Source of the DNA: CAYNRA01 sp046293395
GTDB lineage: Bacteria; Bacteroidota; Bacteroidia; Cytophagales; Spirosomataceae
Length of the DNA: 64,000 nt
Assembly: GCA_046293395.1 (NCBI GenBank)
Contig: JBKBOU010000003.1
Location: 124,001 to 188,000, forward strand
Direction of reading: 5' to 3'
Notes under the pieces: generated by a model
The model's database searches: none
Told to the model about the DNA's origin: nothing
The model's input: only the letters and a program-made list of their open reading frames with translations
Program-made: the position numbers and the translations under genes
Shown: in pieces, positions 44,924 through 53,481 of the stretch
Layout of the letters: every line of letters starts with the position of its first letter
Position numbering within the stretch: the first letter of the stretch is position 1

Positions 44924-44954
44924 AATAATACATGAATAGTTAGACTATTTTCTG

Positions 44955-44987
44955 AAGAGGTTCAATTTGTTTTGAACCTCTTTTTTT
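44955..44987 (+). terminator. Intrinsic terminator after pyk
   Basis: An 11-bp perfect stem (44955-44965 with 44972-44982), a 6-nt loop and seven Ts. Confidence 0.92.
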
Positions 44988-45014
44988 ATCCATTTATCAC
45001 ATTGAACAACAACG

Positions 45015-45044
45015 TTTGAACATTCCTCTACATGAATACGTTTG
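45015..45044 (+). promoter_or_regulatory. Bacteroidota-type promoter for the metallophosphoesterase gene
   Basis: TTTG (45015-45018), an 18-bp spacer and TACGTTTG (45037-45044). The leader is about 30 nt. Confidence 0.7.
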
Positions 45045-45080
45045 AATTTTAGTCCATTTTTTCACTAGATTCCTTGTTTC

Positions 45081-46322
45081 ATGAACAGAGCTGTTTCTTT
45101 GTTATTTTTTATTTTTATCCTCGGATTAATCGATTACTATCTTTTCATCGCTTCAAGAGAACTTTTGAAGTCCTCCTCCGAGCAGTCTCAACGTACCTTT
45201 TCCTTCATTTACTGGGCTATCCCCGTCGTATCTCTTCTACTTTTTTTAGGTGCGTTTATGCTATATCCTGCCTATTTACCTATCCGAGTACGTAATATGG
45301 TAGCAAGCGTCGTATTTATCATCTATATTTCTAAATTCCTGGCAGTTATCGTCCTTCTCTTCTCTGAAATCATTCGATTTTTCCAATGGAGTGGACAAAA
45401 AATCAGCCAAATAAATACACCCGTCTCAGATTCTCCGACAATTCCGCGCTCTACGTTCTTGACACAAGCAGCCCTTGCTGTTGGAGGTGCGCAGTTGGGT
45501 GCTATGACCTGGGGAATCATCAGTGGCGCGCACGATTACCGGATTAGACGAGTGACTTTACGACTCCCTAATCTCCCAAAAAAATTTCAGGGAATGACTA
45601 TCGCTCAACTTTCTGATATTCATACAGGTAGTTTTTTCAATAAAACAGCCGTCCAGGGTGGCGTCGATTTATTGCTCAGCCAAAAACCCGATGTTGTATT
45701 TTTTACAGGTGATTTGGTTAATAATGAAGCAAAAGAAGTAAAAGAGTATTTTGCTATTTTTGCACAAGTAAAAGCGCCTTTAGGTGTTTATTCCACACTT
45801 GGAAATCACGATTACGGCGATTATGTCCCTTGGAGTTCGCCCCGCGCCAAAGCACAAAACTTAGCTGACTTAAAAGAAGCGCACCGGCTCATGGGCTGGA
45901 ATCTACTCCTTGATACGCATCACCCACTCACTATCGAGAACGAATCCATTGGTATTTTGGGAATTCAAAATTGGGGCGCTGGGGGCTTTGCGAAATATGG
46001 GAATCTAGAAAAAACACTTGAAAACACGCAAGATTTACCTGTTAAACTACTTCTTTCACATGACCCAAGCCACTGGCGGGAACAAGTGCTTGGCAAAACA
46101 AATATTGATGCCTCGTTCGCAGGCCATACACACGGAATGCAATTTGGGGTTGAAATTGGTGATTTTAAGTGGAGCCCTGTTCAGTATAGATACAAAGAAT
46201 GGGCTGGATTATACCAAGAAAACCAGCAACAATTGTACGTAAACCGTGGATTCGGATTTATCGGCTACCCTGGTCGAGTGGGTATTTTACCTGAAATTAC
46301 ACTGTTTACCTTGAGTAGCTAA
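45081..46322 (+). CDS. Membrane-anchored calcineurin-like metallophosphoesterase
   Basis: 413 residues. Three hydrophobic helices (about 5-25, 43-62 and 74-95) precede a hydrophobic connector (TQAALAVGGAQLGAMTWGI). From about residue 165 comes the YkuE-like metallophosphoesterase domain with the full metal set: QLSDIHTGSF, FTGDLVN, LGNHDYGDY, LLLSHDP and GHTHGMQFG. The enzyme is likely to act at the membrane on a lipid-linked or diffusible phosphoester (YkuE and LpxH-like relatives); the substrate cannot be read. Confidence 0.9.
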   Translation: MNRAVSLLFFIFILGLIDYYLFIASRELLKSSSEQSQRTFSFIYWAIPVVSLLLFLGAFMLYPAYLPIRVRNMVASVVFIIYISKFLAVIVLLFSEIIRFFQWSGQKISQINTPVSDSPTIPRSTFLTQAALAVGGAQLGAMTWGIISGAHDYRIRRVTLRLPNLPKKFQGMTIAQLSDIHTGSFFNKTAVQGGVDLLLSQKPDVVFFTGDLVNNEAKEVKEYFAIFAQVKAPLGVYSTLGNHDYGDYVPWSSPRAKAQNLADLKEAHRLMGWNLLLDTHHPLTIENESIGILGIQNWGAGGFAKYGNLEKTLENTQDLPVKLLLSHDPSHWREQVLGKTNIDASFAGHTHGMQFGVEIGDFKWSPVQYRYKEWAGLYQENQQQLYVNRGFGFIGYPGRVGILPEITLFTLSS

Positions 46323-46345
46323 TCGGGAAAACATCCAATATAAAA

Positions 46346-46380
46346 GAAAAAGGCGACGCTTTATAGCACCGCCTTTTTTT
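46346..46380 (+). terminator. Intrinsic terminator after the metallophosphoesterase gene
   Basis: A 9-bp stem (46346-46354 with 46370-46378) closing a 15-nt loop, then Ts. It may also serve the convergent small-protein gene. Confidence 0.75.
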
Positions 46381-46404
46381 ATGACTTCTCCGATACATAA
46401 AGTA

Positions 46405-46713
46405 TCACAAACGAATACCGATTACTTGCAAAACGAACTGAACAAAAAATGCCCCCATTACTTGTAGCAAAGACATCCGCTCTTCTGTACTCCCAAGTAC
46501 TTCCTCTTCTTGGTCTGTAACAACCTCTTCACACACAACCAAAGGCTTTTCCACCTTCGTTATAACCTCTTTGGAAGCCAGTAAGTGCGGCTGCGTTCCT
46601 ATTTTTTGATGATTCAGTTTATGATGAATATATACATTATTGCTCGGAAAACCGATGGCAAATGAATTCTCAGCAATCAATAAAGCAATGGCCAACGTGA
46701 AAATCTTTTTCAT
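46405..46713 (-). CDS. Small secreted hypothetical protein with hydrophobic C-terminal helix
   Basis: 102 residues from the ATG at 46713 (MKKIFTLAIALLIAENSFA), which begins with a signal peptide. The longer frame to 46833 runs past a good promoter and overlaps the T9SS-cargo gene, so it is not used. The mature part is about 80 residues: a basic His-rich beginning (NNVYIHHKLNHQ), an acidic middle (CEEVVTDQEEEVLGSTEER) and a hydrophobic end (LLQVMGAFFVQFVLQVIGIRL) that could be a membrane helix. I do not recognise the family. Confidence 0.6.
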   Translation of the reverse strand: MKKIFTLAIALLIAENSFAIGFPSNNVYIHHKLNHQKIGTQPHLLASKEVITKVEKPLVVCEEVVTDQEEEVLGSTEERMSLLQVMGAFFVQFVLQVIGIRL

Positions 46714-46751
46714 AAGAAGATGACAATTAAGGTTGATGTGATGAATACAGA

Positions 46752-46782
46752 CAAATGTAAGATTTCTTTTAGTATTATGCAA
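46752..46782 (-). promoter_or_regulatory. Bacteroidota-type promoter for the small secreted protein gene
   Basis: On the minus strand: TTG (46780-46782), a 20-bp spacer and TACATTTG (46752-46759), 38 bp before the ATG at 46713. It shows that this gene is transcribed separately from its upstream neighbour. Confidence 0.72.
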
Positions 46783-46798
46783 TACCAAGTACCAAATT

Positions 46799-47560
46799 TT
46801 ACAAAGAAATTCTACGAGATACGCCGTCTTCACCTTGCGTTAACAAAAGAAAATGTACTCCCTTTGTATTTTTCTTCAATTTAATTTGACCTACAAACTC
46901 ACCAACATGATTTTTGACAGATTCTTCTGCAACTACTTTTCCTTGCAAATCAAGCACTTTAATCTGTACATCCCCCTCTGCTTCTGTCATAAAACGAATA
47001 TTCAATACATCCGTACTGGGTTTATTCGGGAATATATCCACTCCTTTGAACGTTGACTTTTCCCATTCTCTGAAAAGTTGTGTATCCCAACGAAAATGCG
47101 GAGTAACCATCTCTAATCTTCTTGGTATTTCATCACCCATTTCTCGCATTTTCCCTCCCAATGATTCTCCATCCATCCGGAAACTATACACACGGCTGCC
47201 TTTGGGTCTAGGATGGCGGGGTCTATCAAAATCTTCTTCGCCTTCCCAAAGGATTGTTTCGTCTAATTCATCCAATTTACGCACATCTTTACCCGTCACA
47301 ATAACTGTCATTTTTCTATTCCCTTCTGGAACTGATAACGTATCTTGTATTTTTTCTAAACGGATTTGACGCTCACCAGATGCCATTTTTGACGTATCAA
47401 TCACTCGTTCTTCTATCGTTTTCTTGCCGTCTTTTTCTTTCTCAATTCGAATTTTAATTACATCCTTAGACGACTCCTCCGGCCTCTCTTGACCTAGCGT
47501 AACCAAACTTCCGAATACGAATAGTCCGAGTAATAAAGCGGATTGACTTAATTTTTTCAT
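46799..47560 (-). CDS. Secreted protein with type A T9SS C-terminal sorting domain
   Basis: 253 residues. A signal peptide (MKKLSQSALLLGLFVFGSLVTLGQ) is followed by a highly charged region (EKEKDGKKTIEERVIDTS) and, from about residue 172, a type A sorting domain: FPNKPSTDVLNIRF, VQIKVLDLQGKVV, GQIKLKKNTKGVHFLLL and a final RRISL strand. This domain directs export through the SprA translocon, followed by removal of the domain or surface attachment. The central part has no domain that I recognise and is too short for most enzymes. Its tail overlaps the promoter region of the next gene. Confidence 0.85.
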   Translation of the reverse strand: MKKLSQSALLLGLFVFGSLVTLGQERPEESSKDVIKIRIEKEKDGKKTIEERVIDTSKMASGERQIRLEKIQDTLSVPEGNRKMTVIVTGKDVRKLDELDETILWEGEEDFDRPRHPRPKGSRVYSFRMDGESLGGKMREMGDEIPRRLEMVTPHFRWDTQLFREWEKSTFKGVDIFPNKPSTDVLNIRFMTEAEGDVQIKVLDLQGKVVAEESVKNHVGEFVGQIKLKKNTKGVHFLLLTQGEDGVSRRISL

Positions 47561-47641
47561 CGTGAAATGATTTTAAATGAATATTATACTGCACCAAAGA
47601 TGTGCTTTCTGTACCAAACGTTGCATCTGTACTAGAGAATA

Positions 47642-49933
47642 TTACGTGACAATCTGAAGCTTGGCAAAGCTCAATAATAAAGTCTTTTCCCCTTCTTTTT
47701 CAAATAAAACCGTTGCTTTTTGTGCCCCAGAAATAAGTTCTAACTTCGTGATTGTTCCAAATCCGAACTTTTGGTGTTCTACCCGTTGTCCTACTTTCAT
47801 TTGCTCGATAGGACTTGGCGAAAAACCAGTTGTCGGTGTATGACTTGCCCCTGCTTGCACACGTTGAATGGGTTTCAATTGTTGCGCCAAACCTGGCGTA
47901 GTAGCCGGCTTTTTTTGTAACATGGCATCAAAAATATCCCGACCTTTCGTTTCGTTTTCACGAGACCTAGACGAAAGTCTTTCTGGTGCAATACTCAAAA
48001 AAGTGGGGTCAATTTCATCTAAAAAGCGACTTGGCTCACATTGATTCAACCGCCCGTAATTATACCGGCTTTCTGCATAACTCAACGTTAATTTTTGCTC
48101 TGCACGCGTTATAGCCACATAAAATAAACGCCTTTCTTCTTCTAAGTCCGAACGCCGGTGCAACATCATTTGGGACGGAAATAGGTTTTCTTCCATTCCT
48201 ACGACAAAAACCTGCTTAAATTCCAAGCCTTTAGCTCCGTGAATCGTCATGAGTGTCACACGGTCATGGTCTCCATCTTCGTCTTCAACATCTGATGTCG
48301 TTAACAAAGAAACCGTCTGTAAAAAAGAGCTCAATGTCTTATCTTCGTTGTCCGGATTATCTACAAATTGTTTGACGGAGTTCAAAAGTTCTTGTACGTT
48401 TTCGTACCGAGCAAGTCCTTCAATCGTCTTATCTTCAAACAATTCGCGTAAAATACCGGATGTTTTCGCGACATAGGACGCAACAGAATACGCGTCTTTC
48501 CCTTCTTCCAGCAGTAAATTAAATCCTTTGATAATCGTAGCAAATTGATCAATCGCATTCGCTGCGCGTCCCGAAACATACGTGTGAATATCGCCTACAA
48601 TCTCCCAAACAGACTTATTATTCTCCGCCGCTGTAACCAAAATTTTAGCTACCGTCTGGTCTCCAATTCCTCTTTTAGGCAAATTGATAATTCGTTTAAA
48701 TGCTTCTGTATCTTGTTGATTAACCGTAAAACGCAAGTACGCCAGTAAATCCTTGATTTCTCTTCTCTGATAAAAAGATAAACCGCCAATAATGCGATAC
48801 TTGATATTCATGCGTCGCAAAGATTCTTCAAATACGCGAGATTGTGCATTGGTACGGTATAAAATGGCAAAATCAAGGTTTTTGAGTCCAAGCCGTGACT
48901 TCGCTTCAAAAATTTGTGTGGCTACCAACCGGCCCTCCTCCATGTCTGAAATGGCTTTTAACAATTCAATTTTTGGCCCATCTTCATTGGCAGTAAATAC
49001 ATTTTTTTCTAGCTGTTCCTTGTTATTTTTAATGACCGAATTTGCCGCCTGCACGATGGTATTCGTCGAACGATAATTTTGTTCTAATTTGACAACATGG
49101 AGTTCAGGATAATCTGCCCGAAAGTTGAGGATATTTTGAATATTGGCACCTCGAAACGCATAAATACTTTGTGCGTCATCTCCAACGACCGTAATATTCT
49201 GATGAACAGCAGAGAGTTTTCGCGTGATATTGTACTGAGAGACGTTCGTATCTTGAAACTCATCGACCAAAACATACCTAAATTTGTGTTGGTATTTGTT
49301 CAATATATCCAAATGGTCTCGAAATAAAACATTGGTATTGTACAGCAAATCGTCAAAATCCATGGCATTTGCTTGAAAACAACGTAGCTGATAGGTTTTA
49401 TAAATCCGACCAATCTCAGGCATTTTAGCCGCTTTGTCGTCTTCCATAAACTGCGGATTACTTTGATATGCCTCCCAAGAAATTAACCCATTTTTAGCCC
49501 CAGAGATACGATTCAAAACAAAATTAGGTTTATACACCTTGTCATCAAGTGCAAATTCTTTGATGATGGAACGAATAAGCGATTTAGAATCATCCGAATC
49601 GTAAATCGAAAAATCCGAATTATACCCAAGTCTTTTTCCTTCAATACGTAATATTTTGGCAAAAACGGAGTGGAAAGTACCCATCCATAAATTTTTTGCT
49701 TCGTTACCAATGATTTTCTCAATACGTTGGCGCATTTCTCCCGCTGCCTTGTTGGTAAAGGTCAAGGAAAGAATTTGAAAGGGGTCAACGCCTTGTTCGA
49801 TAAGCCAAGCAATGCGGTAAGTCAAGACGCGGGTTTTCCCTGAGCCAGCGCCTGCAATAATCATTAACGGCCCTTGTGGATGCGTGACAGCCTCTCTTTG
49901 TGGGTCATTTAATTCATCTATGTATCTTTTCAC
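47642..49933 (-). CDS. UvrD/PcrA-type DNA helicase
   Basis: 763 residues, superfamily 1A. Walker A GAGSGKTR (28-35), Q-motif LNDPQREAV, motif II LVDEFQDTN, GDDAQSIYAFRGA, LEQNYRST, and motifs V/VI TIHGAKGLEFKQVFVVGMEE and EERRLFYVAITRAEQKLTLSYA. The C-terminus has a Tudor-like fold (VGQRVEHQKFGFGTITKLEL), the RNA polymerase contact module of PcrA. It works in nucleotide-excision repair, replication-fork clearance or transcription-coupled repair. I cannot separate uvrD from pcrA orthology here. Confidence 0.96.
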   Translation of the reverse strand: MKRYIDELNDPQREAVTHPQGPLMIIAGAGSGKTRVLTYRIAWLIEQGVDPFQILSLTFTNKAAGEMRQRIEKIIGNEAKNLWMGTFHSVFAKILRIEGKRLGYNSDFSIYDSDDSKSLIRSIIKEFALDDKVYKPNFVLNRISGAKNGLISWEAYQSNPQFMEDDKAAKMPEIGRIYKTYQLRCFQANAMDFDDLLYNTNVLFRDHLDILNKYQHKFRYVLVDEFQDTNVSQYNITRKLSAVHQNITVVGDDAQSIYAFRGANIQNILNFRADYPELHVVKLEQNYRSTNTIVQAANSVIKNNKEQLEKNVFTANEDGPKIELLKAISDMEEGRLVATQIFEAKSRLGLKNLDFAILYRTNAQSRVFEESLRRMNIKYRIIGGLSFYQRREIKDLLAYLRFTVNQQDTEAFKRIINLPKRGIGDQTVAKILVTAAENNKSVWEIVGDIHTYVSGRAANAIDQFATIIKGFNLLLEEGKDAYSVASYVAKTSGILRELFEDKTIEGLARYENVQELLNSVKQFVDNPDNEDKTLSSFLQTVSLLTTSDVEDEDGDHDRVTLMTIHGAKGLEFKQVFVVGMEENLFPSQMMLHRRSDLEEERRLFYVAITRAEQKLTLSYAESRYNYGRLNQCEPSRFLDEIDPTFLSIAPERLSSRSRENETKGRDIFDAMLQKKPATTPGLAQQLKPIQRVQAGASHTPTTGFSPSPIEQMKVGQRVEHQKFGFGTITKLELISGAQKATVLFEKEGEKTLLLSFAKLQIVT

Positions 49934-49962
49934 GGAATCAATTTTCTACGTTTATTTCAGGA

Positions 49963-49970
49963 CAAAGATA
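49963..49970 (-). promoter_or_regulatory. Probable -7 element for the helicase gene
   Basis: Reads TATCTTTG on the minus strand, 30 bp before the start codon. A TTTG stands 24 bp upstream (49995-49998), a somewhat long spacer. Confidence 0.5.
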
Positions 49971-50042
49971 CGAGAAAAAGAGAGTTGTAAAGGACAAATA
50001 GCGCAGGACACCAAACATTTCGGCAATTATGTCAGGTAAAAA

Positions 50043-50090
50043 GAGGGTGGAATACTTTTTGCCAAGGTAGATAGACAAAAAGTCACCCTC
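50043..50090 (-). ncRNA. Long imperfect hairpin, terminator-like on the minus strand
   Basis: Seven base pairs GAGGGTG/CACCCTC (50043-50049 with 50084-50090), one G-U pair, an AATA bulge and seven more pairs (50055-50061 with 50076-50082) around a 14-nt loop. On the minus strand the stem is followed by five Ts (50038-50042), as in a terminator, but no minus-strand gene precedes it. It could end an unknown small transcript. Confidence 0.4.
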
Positions 50091-50242
50091 AAAGTAAGAC
50101 AATTGGATTATCAACCCTATTCACTCCCGCTACTGAACCAATAATCCTGAAAAATCAGGTACTTATCTAATTTTTTGGAGAAAGTACTTGAAAATAAATG
50201 TACATTGAGAGGTAAAATGTATAATTTTACACAGAACACGAT

Positions 50243-50851
50243 ATGAAGATGGATATGGAAATAGATGTTTTAGAAGAGCAAAATAACTACCCGGAAAAAG
50301 ATCGGTATTTGATCTTTGACAGTGAATTTATGCCCCACATAGATTCCATGTACAACTTTGCATATCGTCTAACGAACGATGAAGATGACGCCAATGATTT
50401 GGTGCAAGATACGTATTTAAAGGCGTTTCGTTTCATCAATTCTTTTCAAAGAGGAACCAATGCCAAAGCTTGGCTTTTCCGAATTTTGAAGAATAGTTTT
50501 ATCAACGATTACCGCCGCAAAAGCAAGGAACCGTCTAAGGTAGATTACCAAGACGTGGAAACAACCTATAATTCTTCAGAGGACGCCGAGGTATCGGGCA
50601 CCGTCGATTTACGTACAGAAAGTGTACAAGATATGATTGGTGATGAGGTTGCCAATGCACTCAATAGTCTGCCCGTTGATTTCAGGACAGTCATTATCTT
50701 ATGTGACATCGAAGGGTTTACTTACGAGGAAATGGCTAAAATTTTGGATATACCTATCGGCACTGTTCGGTCAAGACTGCACAGAGCACGGAACTTATTG
50801 AAAGATAAATTGCGTTCTTATGCCAATACGATGGGCTATAAAGAGCCTTAA
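50243..50851 (+). CDS. ECF-type RNA polymerase sigma factor
   Basis: 202 residues. Region 2 is MYNFAYRLTNDEDDANDLVQDTYLKAFRFINSFQRGTNAKAWLFRILKNSFINDYRRKSKEP; region 4 is ALNSLPVDFRTVIILCDIEGFTYEEMAKILDIPIGTVRSRLHRARNLL, a helix-turn-helix for the -35 element. An acidic linker (50-odd residues) joins them. It is followed after 45 bp by a small membrane anti-sigma factor, so its release probably responds to an envelope or redox signal. Confidence 0.95.
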   Translation: MKMDMEIDVLEEQNNYPEKDRYLIFDSEFMPHIDSMYNFAYRLTNDEDDANDLVQDTYLKAFRFINSFQRGTNAKAWLFRILKNSFINDYRRKSKEPSKVDYQDVETTYNSSEDAEVSGTVDLRTESVQDMIGDEVANALNSLPVDFRTVIILCDIEGFTYEEMAKILDIPIGTVRSRLHRARNLLKDKLRSYANTMGYKEP

Positions 50852-50896
50852 GTCAAAAAACGAATAATAAAGCATGTATTTTGTTAACCAAATCCT

Positions 50897-51220
50897 ATGA
50901 GTGAATCACCAATAGCTGAAAAAAAGCAGCACTGCGAAAACCACCAACGATGTATGGAGATGATTCAAGCCGTTTTGGATGGCTCAGCTACGCCTGAGGA
51001 AATGGAGCATTTTAAGTCCAATATCCATGATTGTCTGCCTTGTATTGAGGGATACCAACTTGAAAAAGAACTTAAAAATACGCTCGCAAATAAAGTTGAA
51101 CGCAAATGTTGTCCAGATAAAACGGTAAGCCTTATCAAGGATAAAATCGGCTTAGCACTCGCTTTTGTGTCTCTATTGGCACTTCAATACACTCTTTTTT
51201 ATAGCATCTTTATCCGATAA
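50897..51220 (+). CDS. Membrane-bound anti-sigma factor with CxxC motif
   Basis: 107 residues. The N-terminal part has several Cys/His (HCENHQRC) and an anti-sigma-like segment, LDGSATPEEMEHFKSNIHDCLPC, with C46-x2-C49 and nearby H38/H44. The histidine spacing is not the classical Hx3Cx2C, so zinc binding is likely but unproven. A C-terminal hydrophobic segment (about 87-106) anchors it in the inner membrane. Position after the sigma gene supports the role. Confidence 0.82.
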   Translation: MSESPIAEKKQHCENHQRCMEMIQAVLDGSATPEEMEHFKSNIHDCLPCIEGYQLEKELKNTLANKVERKCCPDKTVSLIKDKIGLALAFVSLLALQYTLFYSIFIR

Positions 51221-51245
51221 AGTCTATCTTTGCCAATTCATATAT

Positions 51246-51276
51246 ACCACTGAGTTATTCATTCAGTGGTTTTTTA
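51246..51276 (+). terminator. Intrinsic terminator after the anti-sigma gene
   Basis: An 8-bp stem ACCACTGA (51246-51253) with TCAGTGGT (51263-51270), then a T-run; 36 bp before the gmk ATG. Confidence 0.85.
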
Positions 51277-51312
51277 TTTTACAATCATAGATCAGCAAAC
51301 ATTCTTCTTTTC

Positions 51313-51912
51313 ATGGGAAAAGCAATCATCTTTTGTGCCCCTTCAGGGTCAGGAAAAACAACGATCGTCAAGCATCTTATCCAAAAGTACAGTACAATTG
51401 GTTTTTCTATTTCTGCTTGTACGCGGGATAAAAGAGGCCGAAACGAAGAGCATGGCAAAGATTATTATTTCCTTACCATCGCTGATTTTCACAAAAAAAT
51501 CGAAGAAAATGCCTTCGTTGAATGGGAGGAAGTCTATCCTGGAGGATATTATGGCACATTAAAGTCTGAGATTGAACGACTTTGGGCTGAAGGTAAAGAT
51601 GTTATTTTTGACGTGGATGTAAAAGGTGGACTTAAACTCAAGGAGTATTTCGGGGACGATGCCCTCGCCCTATTTGTCAAAGTACCAACCCTCGAAGAAC
51701 TTGAAAGAAGACTTCGTGAACGTGGAACAGAAACAGAGGAAAGTTTATCAAAACGTTTGTATAAAATGAAATTTGAGATGACTTTTCAGGATAAATTCGA
51801 TGTCGTTCTCCTCAATGATTCATTGGAGGACTCCTTCGAAAAAGCTGAAAAACTATATCAGTCTTTTAAAGAAAATACACTTGTGCTGACCCAAAAGCCA
51901 TTGGCTATTTGA
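51313..51912 (+). CDS. gmk: Guanylate kinase
   Basis: 199 residues. It phosphorylates GMP to GDP. P-loop FCAPSGSGKTTIVKHL near residues 7-22, the GMP-binding SACTRDKRGRNEEHGKDYYFL and VEWEEVYPGGYYGT, and DVDVKGGLKLKEYF. Full length. nadD starts 9 bp later, so the two are co-transcribed. Confidence 0.97.
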   Translation: MGKAIIFCAPSGSGKTTIVKHLIQKYSTIGFSISACTRDKRGRNEEHGKDYYFLTIADFHKKIEENAFVEWEEVYPGGYYGTLKSEIERLWAEGKDVIFDVDVKGGLKLKEYFGDDALALFVKVPTLEELERRLRERGTETEESLSKRLYKMKFEMTFQDKFDVVLLNDSLEDSFEKAEKLYQSFKENTLVLTQKPLAI

Positions 51913-51921
51913 ACATAGAAA

Positions 51922-52497
51922 ATGAAAAAAATTGGTTTATTTTTCGGTTCTTTCAACCCCGTACATGTCGGTCATCTCATTATTGCCAATACAATGGCTT
52001 ATTCTACAGACTTAAACGAAGTCTGGCTGGTTATATCCCCCCAAAATCCATTCAAAAAAAACAACAGCTTACTCCATGCCTTTGACCGGATTGCGATGGT
52101 AGAAAAAGCGGTGGCTGCCAATTATAAACTGAAGGTATCGGACATAGAAATGCACTTACCGATACCAAGTTATACGATTGATACTCTCACGGTTCTTTCG
52201 GAAAAATACCCAGAAAATGAATTTGTCCTCATCATGGGAGAAGATAATTTGGTACAATTCCAAAATTGGAAAAATCACGAGCAGATACTCGCGTATTATT
52301 CACTCTATGTGTACCCAAGACCCAATACTGCGCCTCATCCATTCAAGGAACACCCCAAAGTACATTTTGTAGAAGCACCGTTATTGGATATTTCCGCTAC
52401 TTACATTCGTAAAACAATCGCAGAAGGCAAGCCGGTTCAGTATCTAGTACCCGATGAAGTGGCGGAATACATTCGTTGGAAAAAGTTCTATTTGTAA
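51922..52497 (+). CDS. nadD: Nicotinate-nucleotide adenylyltransferase
   Basis: 191 residues. It forms nicotinate adenine dinucleotide in NAD synthesis. The nucleotidyltransferase motif is GLFFGSFNPVHVGHLIIA, with the second motif DISATYIRKTI near the C-terminus and LIMGEDNLVQFQNWKN in the middle, all typical of NadD. It is downstream of gmk in one unit and convergent with coaX. Confidence 0.96.
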   Translation: MKKIGLFFGSFNPVHVGHLIIANTMAYSTDLNEVWLVISPQNPFKKNNSLLHAFDRIAMVEKAVAANYKLKVSDIEMHLPIPSYTIDTLTVLSEKYPENEFVLIMGEDNLVQFQNWKNHEQILAYYSLYVYPRPNTAPHPFKEHPKVHFVEAPLLDISATYIRKTIAEGKPVQYLVPDEVAEYIRWKKFYL

Positions 52498-52512
52498 TAT
52501 TTATCAAAAAAA

Positions 52513-53277
52513 TTACCGGTGTGCTTTGGCGATTTCAATCATCCCTTCTAAAGTCAGGTTGATGTTTACTTCAATAAACTCGCCGTGCAACGTAGAGATG
52601 ATTGAAGATAGTCCGCCGGTAGCAAGGGCAACGCAATCGCCCCCTAATTCACGGCGAATTTTACGAATCATACTTCTAACGAGTCCTTCGTACCCCCATA
52701 AAATACCAGCTTGAATCGAGTGAATTGTATTTGTACCAATGACGGATTTGGGTAATACGAGGGGCACTTCAGGAAGTTGGGCAGTATTTGTGAACAATGC
52801 TTTTACTGCGGTTTTCAAGCCTGGGGCAATAGAAACCCCTAGAATTTTACCCGTTTCAGAGACAACTGTGAACGTCAGGGCAGTTCCAAAATCGATTACT
52901 ACACAATTCCGTTTGTATTTTCCGAAAGCGGCGACGGCGTTGGCAATCAAGTCGCTTCCAATCTCGGAAGGGTCATCAATTGAAACTTGCAATTGGGGAA
53001 ATACATCTGCATCAACGAGGATAGGATTAATGCCAAAAGTTTGCCGCGAAATTTGCTGAAAAATAGGTGTCAGAGGTGGAACGACACTACTCAAGATAAC
53101 TTGTTGAATACCTACAAGCGGCCATTGATTTTCGAAGAAGAGCGTCCGGACGCAGTGGTCAAAGTAAGCAAAACTTTCCTCTTTCAAAGAAGGAACTCGA
53201 AAAGTTTGTACTAATTTATCTTCTTGAACAAGACCAAACACGGTATCTGAATTTCCGGCATCAATGACAATCAACAT
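52513..53277 (-). CDS. coaX: Type III pantothenate kinase
   Basis: 254 residues from the ATG at 53277 (MLIVIDAGNSDTVFGL); a TTG at 53292 would add five residues. The ASKHA-fold phosphate motifs are visible: VIDAGNSDTVFG (phosphate 1), CVVIDFGTALTFTVV (phosphate 2) and VALATGGLSSII. The family substrate-binding segment GxDR is here PSEIGSDLIANAVAAF, so Asp follows Ser and not Gly. It starts coenzyme A synthesis. It is divergent from the yceD-acc cluster, which uses CoA. Confidence 0.93.
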   Translation of the reverse strand: MLIVIDAGNSDTVFGLVQEDKLVQTFRVPSLKEESFAYFDHCVRTLFFENQWPLVGIQQVILSSVVPPLTPIFQQISRQTFGINPILVDADVFPQLQVSIDDPSEIGSDLIANAVAAFGKYKRNCVVIDFGTALTFTVVSETGKILGVSIAPGLKTAVKALFTNTAQLPEVPLVLPKSVIGTNTIHSIQAGILWGYEGLVRSMIRKIRRELGGDCVALATGGLSSIISTLHGEFIEVNINLTLEGMIEIAKAHR

Positions 53278-53455
53278 AGTAGGAGCGGGCAAGATTAAAA
53301 AGAACTAGAAAATATCCTTGAATAGCTCTTTGGGTTAGGTAAAAAATGAAATGCATTGTAAAATTTGAAACACAAAAATCTTAGAAATAAATGAGAAACA
53401 AGTAAGCTTTCACGTAAAAACTTGAACAATTCTTTTCCAAATCAAAAAAAGGCGG

Positions 53456-53463
53456 TAAATTTG
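53456..53463 (+). promoter_or_regulatory. Probable -7 element for the yceD-rpmF transcript
   Basis: TAAATTTG fits TAnnTTTG, 18 bp before the GTG start of yceD. The -33 area is T-rich without a clear TTTG. Confidence 0.55.
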
Positions 53464-53481
53464 CATCTTTTATAACCACAA

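Larger units (their letters stand above)
49934..50242. other. 309-bp non-coding region between helicase and ECF sigma genes
   Basis: This gap holds the divergent promoter areas. It contains a minus-strand -7-like element for the helicase (49963-49970), a large imperfect hairpin (50043-50090), a small hairpin CCTGA/TCAGG (50146-50150 with 50155-50159), and near the sigma start a TAATTTTA (50222-50229), a weak -7 match. I see no open reading frame or tRNA in it. Confidence 0.6.
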
